From Trichocoleus sp. FACHB-46 (GTDB lineage: Bacteria > Cyanobacteriota > Cyanobacteriia > FACHB-46): a DNA stretch of 64,000 bases. The stretch spans positions 62,001 through 126,000 of the forward strand of contig NZ_JACJOD010000006.1 of the NCBI RefSeq assembly GCF_014695385.1, in the 5' to 3' direction. Made by a program: the position numbers and the translations under genes. Under the pieces are notes generated by a model. It was given only the letters and a program-made list of their open reading frames with translations, was not told the DNA's origin and made no database searches. This document shows positions 43,859 through 53,682 of this stretch, in pieces (positions within the stretch are counted from its first letter, which is position 1; each line of letters begins with the position of its first letter).

Positions 43859-43874
43859 CCCCCAAGCTTGGGGG
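43859..43874. repeat. 16-bp perfect palindrome CCCCCAAGCTTGGGGG
   Basis: A perfect palindrome about 70 nt before the cryptochrome gene, followed by GTAGGGGGGCTTG. Similar C-run/G-run elements recur in cyanobacterial intergenic regions; its role is unknown. Confidence 0.6.
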
Positions 43875-43925
43875 GTAGGGGGGCTTGTTTAAGCTTTATC
43901 TATTTAAGAAATTGGGCTGGAACGA

Positions 43926-45443
43926 TTGATTGTGGCTGAAAAACGAGTTTTGATTTGGTATCGCAATGATTTGCGGCTCCATGACCATGAGCCTCTGCAT
44001 GAAGCGCTGCAGGCTGGGGCTGAGGTGGTTCCTTTTTATTGTTTTGATGCTCGGCAGTTTGATCAAACCTCGTTTGGTTTTCCAAAGACGGGGGCGTTTC
44101 GGGCGCAGTTTCTGTTGGAGGCGATCGCAGATTTACGGGAAAGCTTGCGATCGCTGGGCAGTGATTTGGTGGTGCGTCGGGGTTTGCCTGAGGCCATCAT
44201 TCCGGAACTAGTTAATCAACTGCAGATCTCGGCGGTTTACTGTTATGGCGAGGTTACGTCTGAGGAGACGGTGATCGAAAGGGCATTAAAAACTGCACTA
44301 CAACCTTTAGGGGTGGAGCTGAAGACTTTGTGGGGTCAGACGCTTTATCATCCCGATAATTTGCCGTTTGAGATTGCTGAGCTACCGGAGCTGTTCACCA
44401 ATTTCCGGAAGCAGGTGGAGAAGTATGCCAATGTCGATCCCGCGTTGCCGAAGCCTCAGAAGTTGCCTTCTTTGCCCGACGTAGAGGTGGGTGAGTTGCC
44501 GCAACTGGCAGATTTGGGTTTGGAGCTGCCTGTTGTGGATGAACGTGCGGTGGTGCAGTTCAAAGGTGGGGAGACGGCAGGGCTGGCAAGGCTGCATGAA
44601 TATTTTTGGCAGCGCGATCGCCTCAAAACCTATAAGGAGACGCGCAATGGCATGTTGGGGGCAGACTATTCGTCGAAGTTTTCGCCTTGGCTGTCGTTGG
44701 GTTGTTTGTCGCCGCGTTACATCTATGAGCAGGTGCAGGAATATGAGTCCCAGCGGATTAAGAATGATTCAACCTACTGGCTGATTTTTGAGCTGCTGTG
44801 GCGCGATTATTTCCGGTTTGTCTGTGCCAAACATGGCGATCGCGTGTTCTATCGCTCTGGCTTGCAAGGGTTGGCGATCGCATGGAAAGATGACCCGGAG
44901 CGTTTTGAGCTGTGGAGGCAAGGGCAAACGGGTTTTCCGCTGGTGGATGCCAATATGCGAGAGCTGGCGGCAACGGGATTTATGTCCAATCGCGGTCGTC
45001 AAAATGTCGCGAGCTTCTTGACGAAGAATTTGGGCATTGATTGGCGAATCGGTGCGGAGTATTTCGAGTCGATGCTGATTGACTACGATGTGTGCAGCAA
45101 CTGGGGCAACTGGAACTATACGGCTGGTGTGGGCAATGATGCCCGTGGCTTCCGCTTTTTCAATATTCTCAAGCAGTCGAAAGATTACGACCCGCAGGGT
45201 GAATATGTGAAGCACTGGCTACCAGAGCTAGCCAATGTTCCTGCTGCGAAAGTACATGAACCGTGGAAACTGCAACCTGTCGAACAACAGCGCTTCAACG
45301 TCAGAATTGGTGTGGATTATCCGCGTCCAGTAGTGGATCTATTCAAGTCGGCGGAGGCGAATGAGAAAATCTATAACGCTGCCACTCCTCAGAATCAGCG
45401 CCCGATTTCTAAACGCAGCGGTAAAACGGCTCGACTCCGGTAA
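43926..45443 (+). CDS. DASH-family cryptochrome/photolyase
   Basis: The 505 residues comprise the N-terminal antenna-binding alpha/beta domain (VLIWYRNDLRLHDHEPLHEA) and the C-terminal FAD domain. DASH-type stretches include ELFTNFRKQVEKY, TGFMSNRGRQNVASFL, CSNWGNWNYTAGVGNDARG and GEYVKHWLPELANVPAAKVH. DASH proteins repair cyclobutane dimers in single-stranded DNA and may signal blue light. A short basic tail ends the protein. Start is TTG at 43926 or GTG at 43932; neither has a strong Shine-Dalgarno sequence. Its 3' end overlaps the convergent small gene by 49 nt. Confidence 0.92.
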   Translation: MIVAEKRVLIWYRNDLRLHDHEPLHEALQAGAEVVPFYCFDARQFDQTSFGFPKTGAFRAQFLLEAIADLRESLRSLGSDLVVRRGLPEAIIPELVNQLQISAVYCYGEVTSEETVIERALKTALQPLGVELKTLWGQTLYHPDNLPFEIAELPELFTNFRKQVEKYANVDPALPKPQKLPSLPDVEVGELPQLADLGLELPVVDERAVVQFKGGETAGLARLHEYFWQRDRLKTYKETRNGMLGADYSSKFSPWLSLGCLSPRYIYEQVQEYESQRIKNDSTYWLIFELLWRDYFRFVCAKHGDRVFYRSGLQGLAIAWKDDPERFELWRQGQTGFPLVDANMRELAATGFMSNRGRQNVASFLTKNLGIDWRIGAEYFESMLIDYDVCSNWGNWNYTAGVGNDARGFRFFNILKQSKDYDPQGEYVKHWLPELANVPAAKVHEPWKLQPVEQQRFNVRIGVDYPRPVVDLFKSAEANEKIYNAATPQNQRPISKRSGKTARLR

Positions 45444-45655
45444 TTGGTGCTACCACTAGCAGCAGAGGGTTGTAGAAAAATGGGTAAGGCCAGGACGAGC
45501 AAGCCAACTAAGAAGAGATAGGCTGCTAGGTCAAAGATGGTAAATCCTTGGGAACTACGTGTTCTAGTCTGAAAAAGCCCTTTAGTCTGAAAGCGTCTAT
45601 TCATCGGTAGTTTGCCCTGTGGAGGTGGCGGAGGAGATGCTTGTAGTGTGCCCAA
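45395..45655 (-). CDS. Small pilin-like protein
   Basis: The 86 residues include RSSQGFTIFDLAAYLFLVGL followed by LVLALPIFLQP, very like a type IV prepilin cleavage site and N-terminal helix (G, then F+1, with acidic D at +5 in place of the usual E). The mature peptide would be only about 48 residues, far shorter than a major pilin. Start is TTG at 45655 with AGGAG 7 nt upstream; ATG at 45604 is an alternative. It overlaps the end of the cryptochrome gene on the other strand. Processing by PilD is inferred. Confidence 0.6.
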   Translation of the reverse strand: MGTLQASPPPPPQGKLPMNRRFQTKGLFQTRTRSSQGFTIFDLAAYLFLVGLLVLALPIFLQPSAASGSTNYRSRAVLPLRLEIGR

Positions 45656-45820
45656 TTGCAGTCTCCTGTTCTCGCTTCATCCACCTTGCTGATAAGCAAA
45701 TCAGGACAAAGGCGATCGCCTTTGGGAAAGAGTTAATAGCTGCGATCGCTGAAGCCAGATGCTAGGTTAGCGGTGAACTCAACGGCAAGTGAGTTTTGGC
45801 GGTTGGGCTAGGAGGGGCAG

Positions 45821-46381
45821 ATGAAAAGCGAAAAGGACAAGATGCTGAGCAGTGAGCTTTATGACCCACTCGACCCTCAACTTTGCGCTGAACGCCGTCG
45901 GGCTCGCCTGTTAATCAAGACGCTCAATGATTCCCGCGATGACCAACCGGAGGAGCGTCGCCGCATTATCCAAGAGTTGTTCAAAATCACAAATGAAGAG
46001 GTTTGGATTGAGCCACCGTTCTTCTGCGACTATGGCACTAACATCACATTGGGCAATAAGGTTTTCTTTAATTTCAACTGCGTTGTTTTAGACGTTGCCG
46101 AAGTTTTGATTGGTAGCAATGTCATGTTTGGGCCTGCGGTGCAAATCTACACAGCGACTCATCCACTCAGCGCTAGCGATCGCCGTACAGGTTTGGAACT
46201 GGCTAAGCCAATAGAGATCGGCTCAGATGTCTGGGTTGGCGGTGGTGCCCTGATCCTTCCGGGTGTCCAGATTGGGGCGGGTTCAGTCATTGGGGCAGGC
46301 AGTGTAGTGACGAAGAGCATTCCAGAGGGAGTACTTGCAGTAGGCAATCCTTGCCGTATCATTCGTGAGGTGAAGGATTAG
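45821..46381 (+). CDS. Sugar O-acetyltransferase (LacA/Maa type)
   Basis: A 186-residue left-handed beta-helix acetyltransferase. A helical Mac-type cap fills about 8-60 (MLSSELYDPLDPQL), then hexapeptide repeats follow (VLIGSNVMFGPAVQIYTATH, IEIGSDVWVGGGALILPGVQ, IGAGSVVTKSIPEG). The His in TATHPL is the likely catalytic base. It acetylates a hydroxyl of a sugar from acetyl-CoA; the substrate is not evident. AGGAGG is 5-10 nt before the ATG. Confidence 0.93.
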   Translation: MKSEKDKMLSSELYDPLDPQLCAERRRARLLIKTLNDSRDDQPEERRRIIQELFKITNEEVWIEPPFFCDYGTNITLGNKVFFNFNCVVLDVAEVLIGSNVMFGPAVQIYTATHPLSASDRRTGLELAKPIEIGSDVWVGGGALILPGVQIGAGSVIGAGSVVTKSIPEGVLAVGNPCRIIREVKD

Positions 46382-46500
46382 CTTTGGGTAGAGAGCGATC
46401 GCCTCTCAACAGTGACGAAATTAAAGCATTGTGGAGTGATTCGGTCAGGGTAAAATTTTCGCCCTATACTGGCTAGACATTCTCAGGTGAGATTGGGAGC

Positions 46501-47481
46501 ATGGGCAGTCCCCCTTCTGAGCAGCCAACTTTTGATGTGGTGGGTAAATCGCGATCGGATGATCTAGGAGCGATTCAAGCGCTACCTAAGTTAACTCCAG
46601 CGGTGGTGCAGCGGGTGCAAGAGGGGTTAGCGGCAGCTCGCGATCGCACAGTTCGAGCCAGTATTCAATCAGCACTAGATGAGACAGAGGCGATCGCGAG
46701 AGGTCAGTTTGAGCGACCCGTATCAGGTGAGTTTCGGCGAACTGTGTTGCGATCGCTGATTCACAGTTTGTTTCGGGTGCGAGTGGAATATCCGGAGCGG
46801 ATTCCCCAAGGCCCAGCTCTGCTTGCAGCTAACCATCTTAATCACATTGACCCGTTCTTGCTGCTCTCGGAAGTTCCAGGTGTGCCGTACTACCACATCT
46901 TGGCGGATGCCCGGACGCTCTATAACAAGTGGTGGAAGCGGCAGGTGTTACGGCAGGCGCGGGGGGTGATTCCGGTCGAGCGGCGCTGGCGAGAGGAAAC
47001 TGCGGTGATAGAGGCGGCCAAATGCGATCGCCCCGATTTGGCTGAGCTAGCAGCGGCTTTGGAGCAAGATGTTCCGGCGGGGAATGCGATCGCGGCTTTG
47101 CGGCAAATTGATCGGGCGGTGCAAGCAATTTTTGCTCACGGTGATGGCATTATCCTGTTTCCGGAGGGGGGATTGGGCACGCTAGAAGGACAATTGCGTT
47201 TACCCTTAAAACGGGGGACTGTGATCTATGCATTGCGGGCAGGAGTACCCATTGTGCCAGTTGCGTTAATCGGCACCAAAGACCTCTATTTTCGTAAAAC
47301 TTTAACGGTCAGGTTTGGTGAACCGCTGCACTTTCCTGCCTCCCATCGCCCCAAACCTCATGAAGCCCAAGCCGCCATGGACGCATTGCAAGCGGCTTTG
47401 CTGCAACTGTTGCCCCTAGATTATCAGGAACCAAACGGGGTGAGGCTATTCCGCAAATCTCTGAATCACCTGTTTTGGTAA
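46501..47481 (+). CDS. 1-acyl-glycerol-3-phosphate acyltransferase family (PlsC-like)
   Basis: The 326 residues have an N-terminal extension of about 95 residues not found in minimal PlsC, then the acyltransferase core: HX4D in ANHLNHIDPFLL, an Arg in GVIPVERRWRE and the substrate motif LFPEGGLGTL. An insert of about 35 residues sits between the second and third blocks. Membrane-associated phospholipid synthesis is the likely role. The amidase gene starts 26 nt after its stop. Confidence 0.88.
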   Translation: MGSPPSEQPTFDVVGKSRSDDLGAIQALPKLTPAVVQRVQEGLAAARDRTVRASIQSALDETEAIARGQFERPVSGEFRRTVLRSLIHSLFRVRVEYPERIPQGPALLAANHLNHIDPFLLLSEVPGVPYYHILADARTLYNKWWKRQVLRQARGVIPVERRWREETAVIEAAKCDRPDLAELAAALEQDVPAGNAIAALRQIDRAVQAIFAHGDGIILFPEGGLGTLEGQLRLPLKRGTVIYALRAGVPIVPVALIGTKDLYFRKTLTVRFGEPLHFPASHRPKPHEAQAAMDALQAALLQLLPLDYQEPNGVRLFRKSLNHLFW

Positions 47482-47507
47482 AGTATCGCGATCGCTGGAA
47501 GAAAACT

Positions 47508-48932
47508 ATGGATCGAACTGAGTTAGCCTTTACCCCCGCTGTTGAGCAAGCACAACTGATTCGTGCCAAAACAGTGTCGCCGTTAGAACTAGCCGAGCTG
47601 TATCTGGAGCGGATTCAACGGTTAGATAGTCAGCTTGGTAGCTATTTCACGGTCACCGCAGAGCAGGCGATCGCAGATGCCAAAGCCAAAACAGAGATTC
47701 TCGCTCAGAACAACGTTGATGAACTGCCACCGTTTTTTGGGGTGCCGATTTCGGTTAAAGATTTGAGTGCGGTGCTAGGGGTGCGTTGTACCTACGGCAC
47801 TCCGGTAATGAAAGACAATATCGCTAACTATGAAGATGGCGTGGTGACGCGGATCAGGCAAGCAGGCTTTGTGATCCTGGGCAAAACCGCAACGTCTGAG
47901 CTGGGTTCTTTTCCTTACACAGAACCTCTAGGCTTTCCTCCCGCTCGAAACCCTTGGGATTTGGACTACACGCCCGGTGGGTCTAGCGGTGGGGCAGCAG
48001 CAGCAGTGGCGGCAGGGCTATGTGCGATCGCTCAAGGCTCTGATGGTGGTGGCTCGATTCGGGGGCCAGCGGCTTGTTGTGGGTTGGTGGGCATTAAGCC
48101 TTCTAGAGGCCGAATTAGCTATGCACCTGTAGGCGATCGCTTGAGTGGGCTTGCCACCAATGGCCCTTTGGCCCGCACCGTCACAGACGCGGCAGCCCTG
48201 CTAGATGTGATGTCCGGTTACACCACAGGTGATCCTTATTGGCTCCCAGACCCGAATCCTTCCTTCCTTAAGGTGGCAGAGCAAGCCAAAGCTACGGCTG
48301 GGCAACCTGTACCACCGCTCCGAATTGCGTTCTCGACTGCGGTGCAACCGATTGGAGAAGCTGAGCCCGTTTGTCAGCAAGCGGTTTTAGATACAGTGAA
48401 GTTGTTAGAAAAGATGGGGCATCAAGTTGAACCGGGTTGTCCTGACTTTGCGGATCTGGTAGAGCCGTTTACAGTGGTTTGGCGAGCGGGAGTGGCAGCA
48501 TCCGGAATTCCAGGGGAGTATCTGCAACCGATGAATCGCTGGATGCTAGAGCAGTCTGATTCTTGTGGGGAATATCTGCAAGCGGTGGGGATGATGCAGA
48601 CGATCGCCCGTCGCATTGTGGCTTTCTTCAATACCTATGATGCGCTGGTGCTGCCTGTCTTTCTGCACCCCACAATTCGGGTGGGAGAATGGGCTGACTT
48701 AGACCCTGCCGAAACCTTGCAGAAAATTACCAATTGGGTCGCTCCTTCGCCGCCATTTAATGCCAGTGGTCAACCTGCGCTCGCCATTCCAACCGGATTT
48801 GATCCGCGAGGGTTGCCTGTGGGGGTGCAAATTGTGGGGCGACCTGCGGCGGAGTCTACTCTGATTGCTTTGGCGGCTCAGATTGAAGCCTTACAGCCTT
48901 GGAGCGATCGCCGTCCTCGCTTCGCTCTTTGA
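47508..48932 (+). CDS. Amidase (amidase-signature family)
   Basis: About 474 residues with the Ser-cisSer-Lys triad of the amidase signature: K84 in PISVKDLS, S159 in GGSSGG and S183 in SDGGGSIRG, at the same spacing as GatA. It could hydrolyse a small amide. Without gatC/gatB neighbours it is more likely a catabolic amidase than the GatA subunit, although full-length similarity cannot be checked here. ATG at 47508 is preferred; the reading frame extends upstream into plsC only through a TTG. Confidence 0.88.
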   Translation: MDRTELAFTPAVEQAQLIRAKTVSPLELAELYLERIQRLDSQLGSYFTVTAEQAIADAKAKTEILAQNNVDELPPFFGVPISVKDLSAVLGVRCTYGTPVMKDNIANYEDGVVTRIRQAGFVILGKTATSELGSFPYTEPLGFPPARNPWDLDYTPGGSSGGAAAAVAAGLCAIAQGSDGGGSIRGPAACCGLVGIKPSRGRISYAPVGDRLSGLATNGPLARTVTDAAALLDVMSGYTTGDPYWLPDPNPSFLKVAEQAKATAGQPVPPLRIAFSTAVQPIGEAEPVCQQAVLDTVKLLEKMGHQVEPGCPDFADLVEPFTVVWRAGVAASGIPGEYLQPMNRWMLEQSDSCGEYLQAVGMMQTIARRIVAFFNTYDALVLPVFLHPTIRVGEWADLDPAETLQKITNWVAPSPPFNASGQPALAIPTGFDPRGLPVGVQIVGRPAAESTLIALAAQIEALQPWSDRRPRFAL

Positions 48933-48944
48933 GTCAGCGTCAAC

Positions 48945-51900
48945 ATGAAATTGAGATTGCCTTGGCCACCTGTTCGGCCCCGTCGTACTTGGACCCCCTA
49001 TCTCGTTTTGGGGGGAGCATTGCTGCTAACCACCGTTGCGACTGCTTACGTGGCGGCTGTGGCGCGAGCCAAAGACCAAATACGATTCGAGAATGCAGTT
49101 CAGCGGACTGAAGATGCAATTCAAAATCGTTTAGAAACCTACATCGCCCTACTACGCTCCAGTAGTGGATTGTTTGCTGTCAATCAGGGCCTTACCTCAG
49201 CCCAATTTCGCACTTATGTAAAACAGGTAGAACTAGGGCGGCGTTATCCAGGCACTCAAGGGATTGGGTTCTCGGTACGGCTGACGACAGACGACAAGGA
49301 TGCTTTTATTGGTGAGATGCGACAGCAGGGCTTTACTAACTTTGCCATTCAACCAGACTTTCCGCGAGCCGAGTACCACGCCATTATTTACTTAGAACCC
49401 TTCGACCAGCGCAATCGAGCAGCCCTCGGGTTTGATATGTTTACAGAACCAGTGCGGCGGGCAGCGATGGAGCAGGCTCGTGATTCTGGAGCTGCGGCAG
49501 CTTCGGGTCGAGTGACTCTCTTACAAGAGATTGAGCAAAATAAGCAAGCAGGTTTTTTGATCTATGTACCGCTGTATCGTACGGGGGATACTCCTGGTAC
49601 AGTCGCCGGGCGGCGGTCAGCTTTGCAAGGCTTCGTCTACAGTCCTTTCCGAGCCGATGACCTGATGGCAGGTATCTTCGGCAATGAACAATATCCAGCG
49701 GTTGAGTTCCAAATTTATGACGGATCTGATCGAAACCCACAAAGCTTGCTGCACCGCTCGGATCGATTGCGGATTCACCAACGCTTGCCTTACCGTCCTC
49801 GGTTCACTACATCTAGGGCGATCGCCATTGCGGGTCGAGCTTGGCACATCACTTTCACCTCTAGCCCAGAGTTTGAACTAGCTTCTAGCAAGAGCTTCGT
49901 ACCATACATTGCCTTGAGTGGAATTGGGTTGAGTTTGGCGCTGTTTTGGGTGACGCGATCGCAAGTACAGGCTCGGTCTGTCGCTGAGCGATCGCTGGCG
50001 GAGTTATACCAGTCAGAACAAGCGCTGCGCCAGAGTGAAGAACGCTTCCGGACGCTAATTGAGCAATCACCTTGGAGCACCCAAATTTTTGCACCTGATG
50101 GTCGCACGATTCAGGTGAACCAGGCTTGGGAAGAACTGTGGGGCATCACGCTAGAGCAGTTGGGTGACTACAACGTTTTGGCCGATCAGCAATTGGTCGA
50201 GAAAGGTCTCATGCCCTATCTTCAACGGGGATTCGCCGGAGTCGCCACCGCTATCCCAGCGGTCTTGTATGACTTGGAAGCTACGCTACCCGGAATCGCT
50301 TCGCGCTCAGACTCTCAGTGTTGGGTGAGAGCCTTTATCTACCCCGTGAAGGACAAGCAGGGCCGCCCGCGTGAGGTAGTACTCATGCATGAGGATATTA
50401 CTGAACAAAAACAAATAGAAACTGCTCTCAGAAATAGCGAAGGGCGCTTCCGGCGTTTATTTGAAGCAGATATTATCGGTTTGTTTTTTGCGGGGCGCAC
50501 TGGCAACATCTTGGAAGCCAACCACGCCTTTCTGCAAATGGTCGGTTACACACCCGAAGACTTGTCAGCAGGTCGGCTGCGTTGGGATGCCTTGACTCCT
50601 GCTGAATATCGTTATCTAGATGAGCAGGCCATTCTAGAAGATCAGAGAGGTGGCGTTTGCTCTGCTTACGAAAAGGAATTCATTCGCAAAGATGGCAGTC
50701 GGATTCCGGTTTTGGTGGGTGGTGCCCGGCTGGAAGAAGATCCGAATGTAGGAATTACCTTTGCCTTAGATTTAACCGAGCGCAAGCGAGCAGAAGAGGC
50801 GCTACGATTCCTCGCCCAAGCTAGTACGGTTCTTGCTTCCTCTCTAGAATACGAAACTACGCTCACGAGCGTTGCTCAACTGGTGGTGCCCACTTTAGCG
50901 GATTGGTGTGGGGTGGATATCATTCAGCCCGATGGCGCGGTGCAACAACTGGTGGTTGCCCATGTTGATCCAGCCAAAGTCGAGCTAGGACATAAACTCC
51001 GCCAGCAATATCCGCTCGATCCGAATGCTTCCACAGGTCTAGCCCAAGTGTTACGGACTGGCCATGCCGAACTTTACCCAGAAGTCACTGATGCCATGCT
51101 GGTGCAGGGAGCCCGTGATCCTCAGCATTTGAAGCTGATGCGGGAAATTGGCTTCAAATCTTTAATGATCGTGCCGCTGGTAGCGCGTGAGCAGATTCTA
51201 GGAGCTATCATCTTTGTGGCTGCTGAGTCAGGTCGGCGCTATGGTAAAGCTGACTTGGCCTTGGCCGAAGACTTGGCTCGTCGCGTAGCGATCGCGGTGG
51301 ATAATGCCCGCCTCTATGCGATTGCTCAACAAGAACGCACCCAAGCCGAAAATGCCAACCGCACAAAAGATGAGTTCTTAGCCACCTTGTCCCATGAGTT
51401 GCGAACCCCCTTAAATGCCATGCTGGGTTGGACGCAATTGTTGCGATCGCGCCAGTTTGACGAAGCGATGGTGGCACGGGCTTTAGAAACAGTGGAACGC
51501 AACACCCGCTCGCTGGCAACTTTGATCGAAGATATTTTGGATGTTTCCCGAATCATCACGGGTAAGTTGCGGCTGAAAGTGCGTCCGGTGGATTTGGTAG
51601 CAGTGATTGAAGCTGCGATCGAGACAGTGCGTCCTGCTGCCGATGCTAAGCAGATTCTTTTGCAATCTGTGCTGGACTCATCGGCCAGCCCGATTTCTGG
51701 GGATAGCGATCGCCTCCAGCAGATTGTCTGGAATCTTCTCTCCAATGCCATTAAGTTCACCCCATCCGGTGGCCGAGTGCAAATTCAGCTAGGGCGGAAC
51801 CAGGCTCAGGCGGAAATTATCATCAGTGATACAGGGCGAGGTATCAACCCAGAATTTTTGCCTTATATCTGGGAGCGCTTCCGCCAAGCAGACAGTTCTA

Positions 51901-52514
51901 CCACTCGCTCCTATGGTGGCTTAGGATTGGGACTGGCGATCGTGCGGCACTTGGTAGAACTGCATGGCGGAGTAGTGCAAGCCGAAAGTCTAGGCGAAGG
52001 CCAGGGAGCTACTTTTAGGGTTAAATTGCCCTTGATTATGGCTCGCTTAGAATCGACCAGCCCTGAGCCAGCTTCTACGACTAGCAGCAATCTAGGCGTC
52101 TCAGAACCATCTATCGATCTGCAAGGTTTACGAGTGCTGGTGGTGGATGATGAACCCGATGCCCGCGAATTTGTCGCGACTGCTTTAGAACAATGCGGTG
52201 CGAGTGTGATTGCGGCTGCTTCTGCCACAGAAGCTTTGGCGGCCATACAGCAGCAACGCCCAGATGTGCTGGTGAGCGACATTGGCATGCCAGAGATTGA
52301 TGGCTATACCCTGATTCATCAAGTGCGATCGCTACCAGCCGAGCAGGGAGGGCACATTCCAGCGGCGGCCTTGACTGCATATGCTAGAGAAGACGACCGA
52401 AACCGTGCACTCCTAGCTGGTTTTCAACTGCATGTCTCCAAGCCTGTGAGCCCATCCGACCTGATTGCGACAGTTGCCCACTTAGCAGGACGTACCACCC
52501 CTCACTCAACTTAG
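48945..52514 (+). CDS. CHASE-PAS-PAS-GAF hybrid histidine kinase
   Basis: A 1189-residue membrane sensor. A transmembrane helix at about 18-42 and a second near 323-343 flank a periplasmic CHASE domain (LLRSSSGLFAVNQGLTSAQF, PGTQGIGFSVRL). Then come two PAS domains (about 365-490, 495-615), a GAF domain (about 630-795), HisKA with H817 in ATLSHELRTPLNAMLGW, HATPase_c (VWNLLSNAIKFTPSGG, GGLGLGLAIVRH) and a receiver with D1112 (LVSDIGMPEIDGY). It would autophosphorylate and pass phosphate internally. The ligand and downstream partner are unknown. It starts 12 nt after the amidase. Confidence 0.94.
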   Translation: MKLRLPWPPVRPRRTWTPYLVLGGALLLTTVATAYVAAVARAKDQIRFENAVQRTEDAIQNRLETYIALLRSSSGLFAVNQGLTSAQFRTYVKQVELGRRYPGTQGIGFSVRLTTDDKDAFIGEMRQQGFTNFAIQPDFPRAEYHAIIYLEPFDQRNRAALGFDMFTEPVRRAAMEQARDSGAAAASGRVTLLQEIEQNKQAGFLIYVPLYRTGDTPGTVAGRRSALQGFVYSPFRADDLMAGIFGNEQYPAVEFQIYDGSDRNPQSLLHRSDRLRIHQRLPYRPRFTTSRAIAIAGRAWHITFTSSPEFELASSKSFVPYIALSGIGLSLALFWVTRSQVQARSVAERSLAELYQSEQALRQSEERFRTLIEQSPWSTQIFAPDGRTIQVNQAWEELWGITLEQLGDYNVLADQQLVEKGLMPYLQRGFAGVATAIPAVLYDLEATLPGIASRSDSQCWVRAFIYPVKDKQGRPREVVLMHEDITEQKQIETALRNSEGRFRRLFEADIIGLFFAGRTGNILEANHAFLQMVGYTPEDLSAGRLRWDALTPAEYRYLDEQAILEDQRGGVCSAYEKEFIRKDGSRIPVLVGGARLEEDPNVGITFALDLTERKRAEEALRFLAQASTVLASSLEYETTLTSVAQLVVPTLADWCGVDIIQPDGAVQQLVVAHVDPAKVELGHKLRQQYPLDPNASTGLAQVLRTGHAELYPEVTDAMLVQGARDPQHLKLMREIGFKSLMIVPLVAREQILGAIIFVAAESGRRYGKADLALAEDLARRVAIAVDNARLYAIAQQERTQAENANRTKDEFLATLSHELRTPLNAMLGWTQLLRSRQFDEAMVARALETVERNTRSLATLIEDILDVSRIITGKLRLKVRPVDLVAVIEAAIETVRPAADAKQILLQSVLDSSASPISGDSDRLQQIVWNLLSNAIKFTPSGGRVQIQLGRNQAQAEIIISDTGRGINPEFLPYIWERFRQADSSTTRSYGGLGLGLAIVRHLVELHGGVVQAESLGEGQGATFRVKLPLIMARLESTSPEPASTTSSNLGVSEPSIDLQGLRVLVVDDEPDAREFVATALEQCGASVIAAASATEALAAIQQQRPDVLVSDIGMPEIDGYTLIHQVRSLPAEQGGHIPAAALTAYAREDDRNRALLAGFQLHVSKPVSPSDLIATVAHLAGRTTPHST

Positions 52515-52912
52515 GACCACGATTGCTTCCGACGCTCAGCAACAGCTTGGCGGGTGCTGCGAGCTTGAGCCACTAAGCTTCTAGATTGGGCTACTGCTCT
52601 GGTGCATCGCATCCTAGCTCCTAAAGCAATTTCGGTATTTCGCTCCAGCGCAGTCTTGAGGCCAGCAAATCGTCCTTCTAGACCATCCACCTTCTGCCTA
52701 AGATCCAAAACATCAACTTCTAACTTCTGATCATTCGCTTTCAAGCTGGCAATCTCAGCAATCAAATGCTCGATGGTGAAAGCCAGATCCAAGTTTTGCC
52801 GCAGGGCTTCTACCACTAAATCGGCTTTGTCTACGCCAGTCATAGCCGATCGCAACTCCAGAGCTTCAAAAACTTCTGCTGGGATGTTTAGCCCTTTGAG
52901 GTTTGGATTCAT
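52511..52912 (-). CDS. Ribbon-helix-helix-like coiled-coil protein
   Basis: The 133 residues start with a short segment resembling a ribbon-helix-helix motif (LKGLNIPAEVFEALELRSAM, TGVDKADLVVEALRQNL), followed by a coiled coil (about 46-95) and a basic C-terminus. It may bind DNA as a dimer, but neither family nor target is recognised. It overlaps the convergent hybrid kinase stop by 4 nt. Confidence 0.65.
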   Translation of the reverse strand: MNPNLKGLNIPAEVFEALELRSAMTGVDKADLVVEALRQNLDLAFTIEHLIAEIASLKANDQKLEVDVLDLRQKVDGLEGRFAGLKTALERNTEIALGARMRCTRAVAQSRSLVAQARSTRQAVAERRKQSWS

Positions 52913-53086
52913 AGCACAACTAGAAGGGTCATTACCCTTTCCCTCTCATGAATGAATTGAGCAAAATCAAAAAAGCAGAGTTGGTTGCTTGACAGACTCT
53001 AGGTGTGTCTTCTGTGCCAATTTCTACTAAATCACTAAATCATGAATCAGTCTATCGTGGCGGCAAATTGGGTTTTAGCGTTGGCC

Positions 53087-53668
53087 TTAAGAGAATTCGC
53101 TATAAGCCGTAAATCTATCTAGGCTCATGGATGCAGGCTGAGGTGGACTGTCCAAACTGTCCAGCTTTTCCTGTTGCAGTTGCAGGACTAACCACTGAAT
53201 TTCATCCTGCAACACCATCTCAAATCGTTGCCCGATCGCCGCTTGGTACGGATCACTCGGCGTTGGCTCGGCTTGCTGACTTTCTAAGCGCAACCGACAA
53301 GTCATTAAGCGGTGCTTAATTAACTTCAGCCGCTCGGCTGGCTCTATGTGGCTAAAGAAGAAAACCTTGATGCAAAACCGCGATCGCGCATTCACCCAAC
53401 TTTCGTGGGGGTGAGCCATCATTTCTTGCTTCCAGCGATCGCGTCCTTGAGATGTAATTTGGTAGATCTTCCGGCTGGGGCCTCCCTGACTCGCTTCCTC
53501 AGTTTGAGTCATGATGTCACCCCGGTCCTCTAAGCGTTTGAGCAAGGGATAAATCGCCCCATAGTTGACGCTAATACAACCACTCATAAACTGCTCTAGC
53601 TGCTGTTTGAGGCGATATCCATGCAACGGTTGCTGTTGCAGAAGTCCGAGAGCGGCTAGTTCAAGCAT
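53087..53668 (-). CDS. PadR-family transcriptional regulator
   Basis: The 193 residues have an N-terminal PadR winged helix (LELAALGLLQQQPLHGYRLK, VNYGAIYPLLKRLEDRGDI, YQITSQGRDRW) and a helical C-terminal dimerisation region of the Vir type. It is divergent from an RND efflux operon and is probably its local repressor; the inducer is unknown. Long C-terminal tail (about 155-193) is low-complexity. Confidence 0.92.
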   Translation of the reverse strand: MLELAALGLLQQQPLHGYRLKQQLEQFMSGCISVNYGAIYPLLKRLEDRGDIMTQTEEASQGGPSRKIYQITSQGRDRWKQEMMAHPHESWVNARSRFCIKVFFFSHIEPAERLKLIKHRLMTCRLRLESQQAEPTPSDPYQAAIGQRFEMVLQDEIQWLVLQLQQEKLDSLDSPPQPASMSLDRFTAYSEFS

Positions 53669-53682
53669 GGGCTAATTCAAAG

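Noticed and set aside
43859-43874. CCCCCAAGCTTGGGGG considered as another copy of the interspersed repeat
   Set aside because: It shares only C/G runs with the family and lacks the GCTGAGGGACGG core, so it is listed as a separate palindrome.
44769-45215. Antisense open frame in the cryptochrome gene
   Set aside because: Shadow of the coding frame with no family features.
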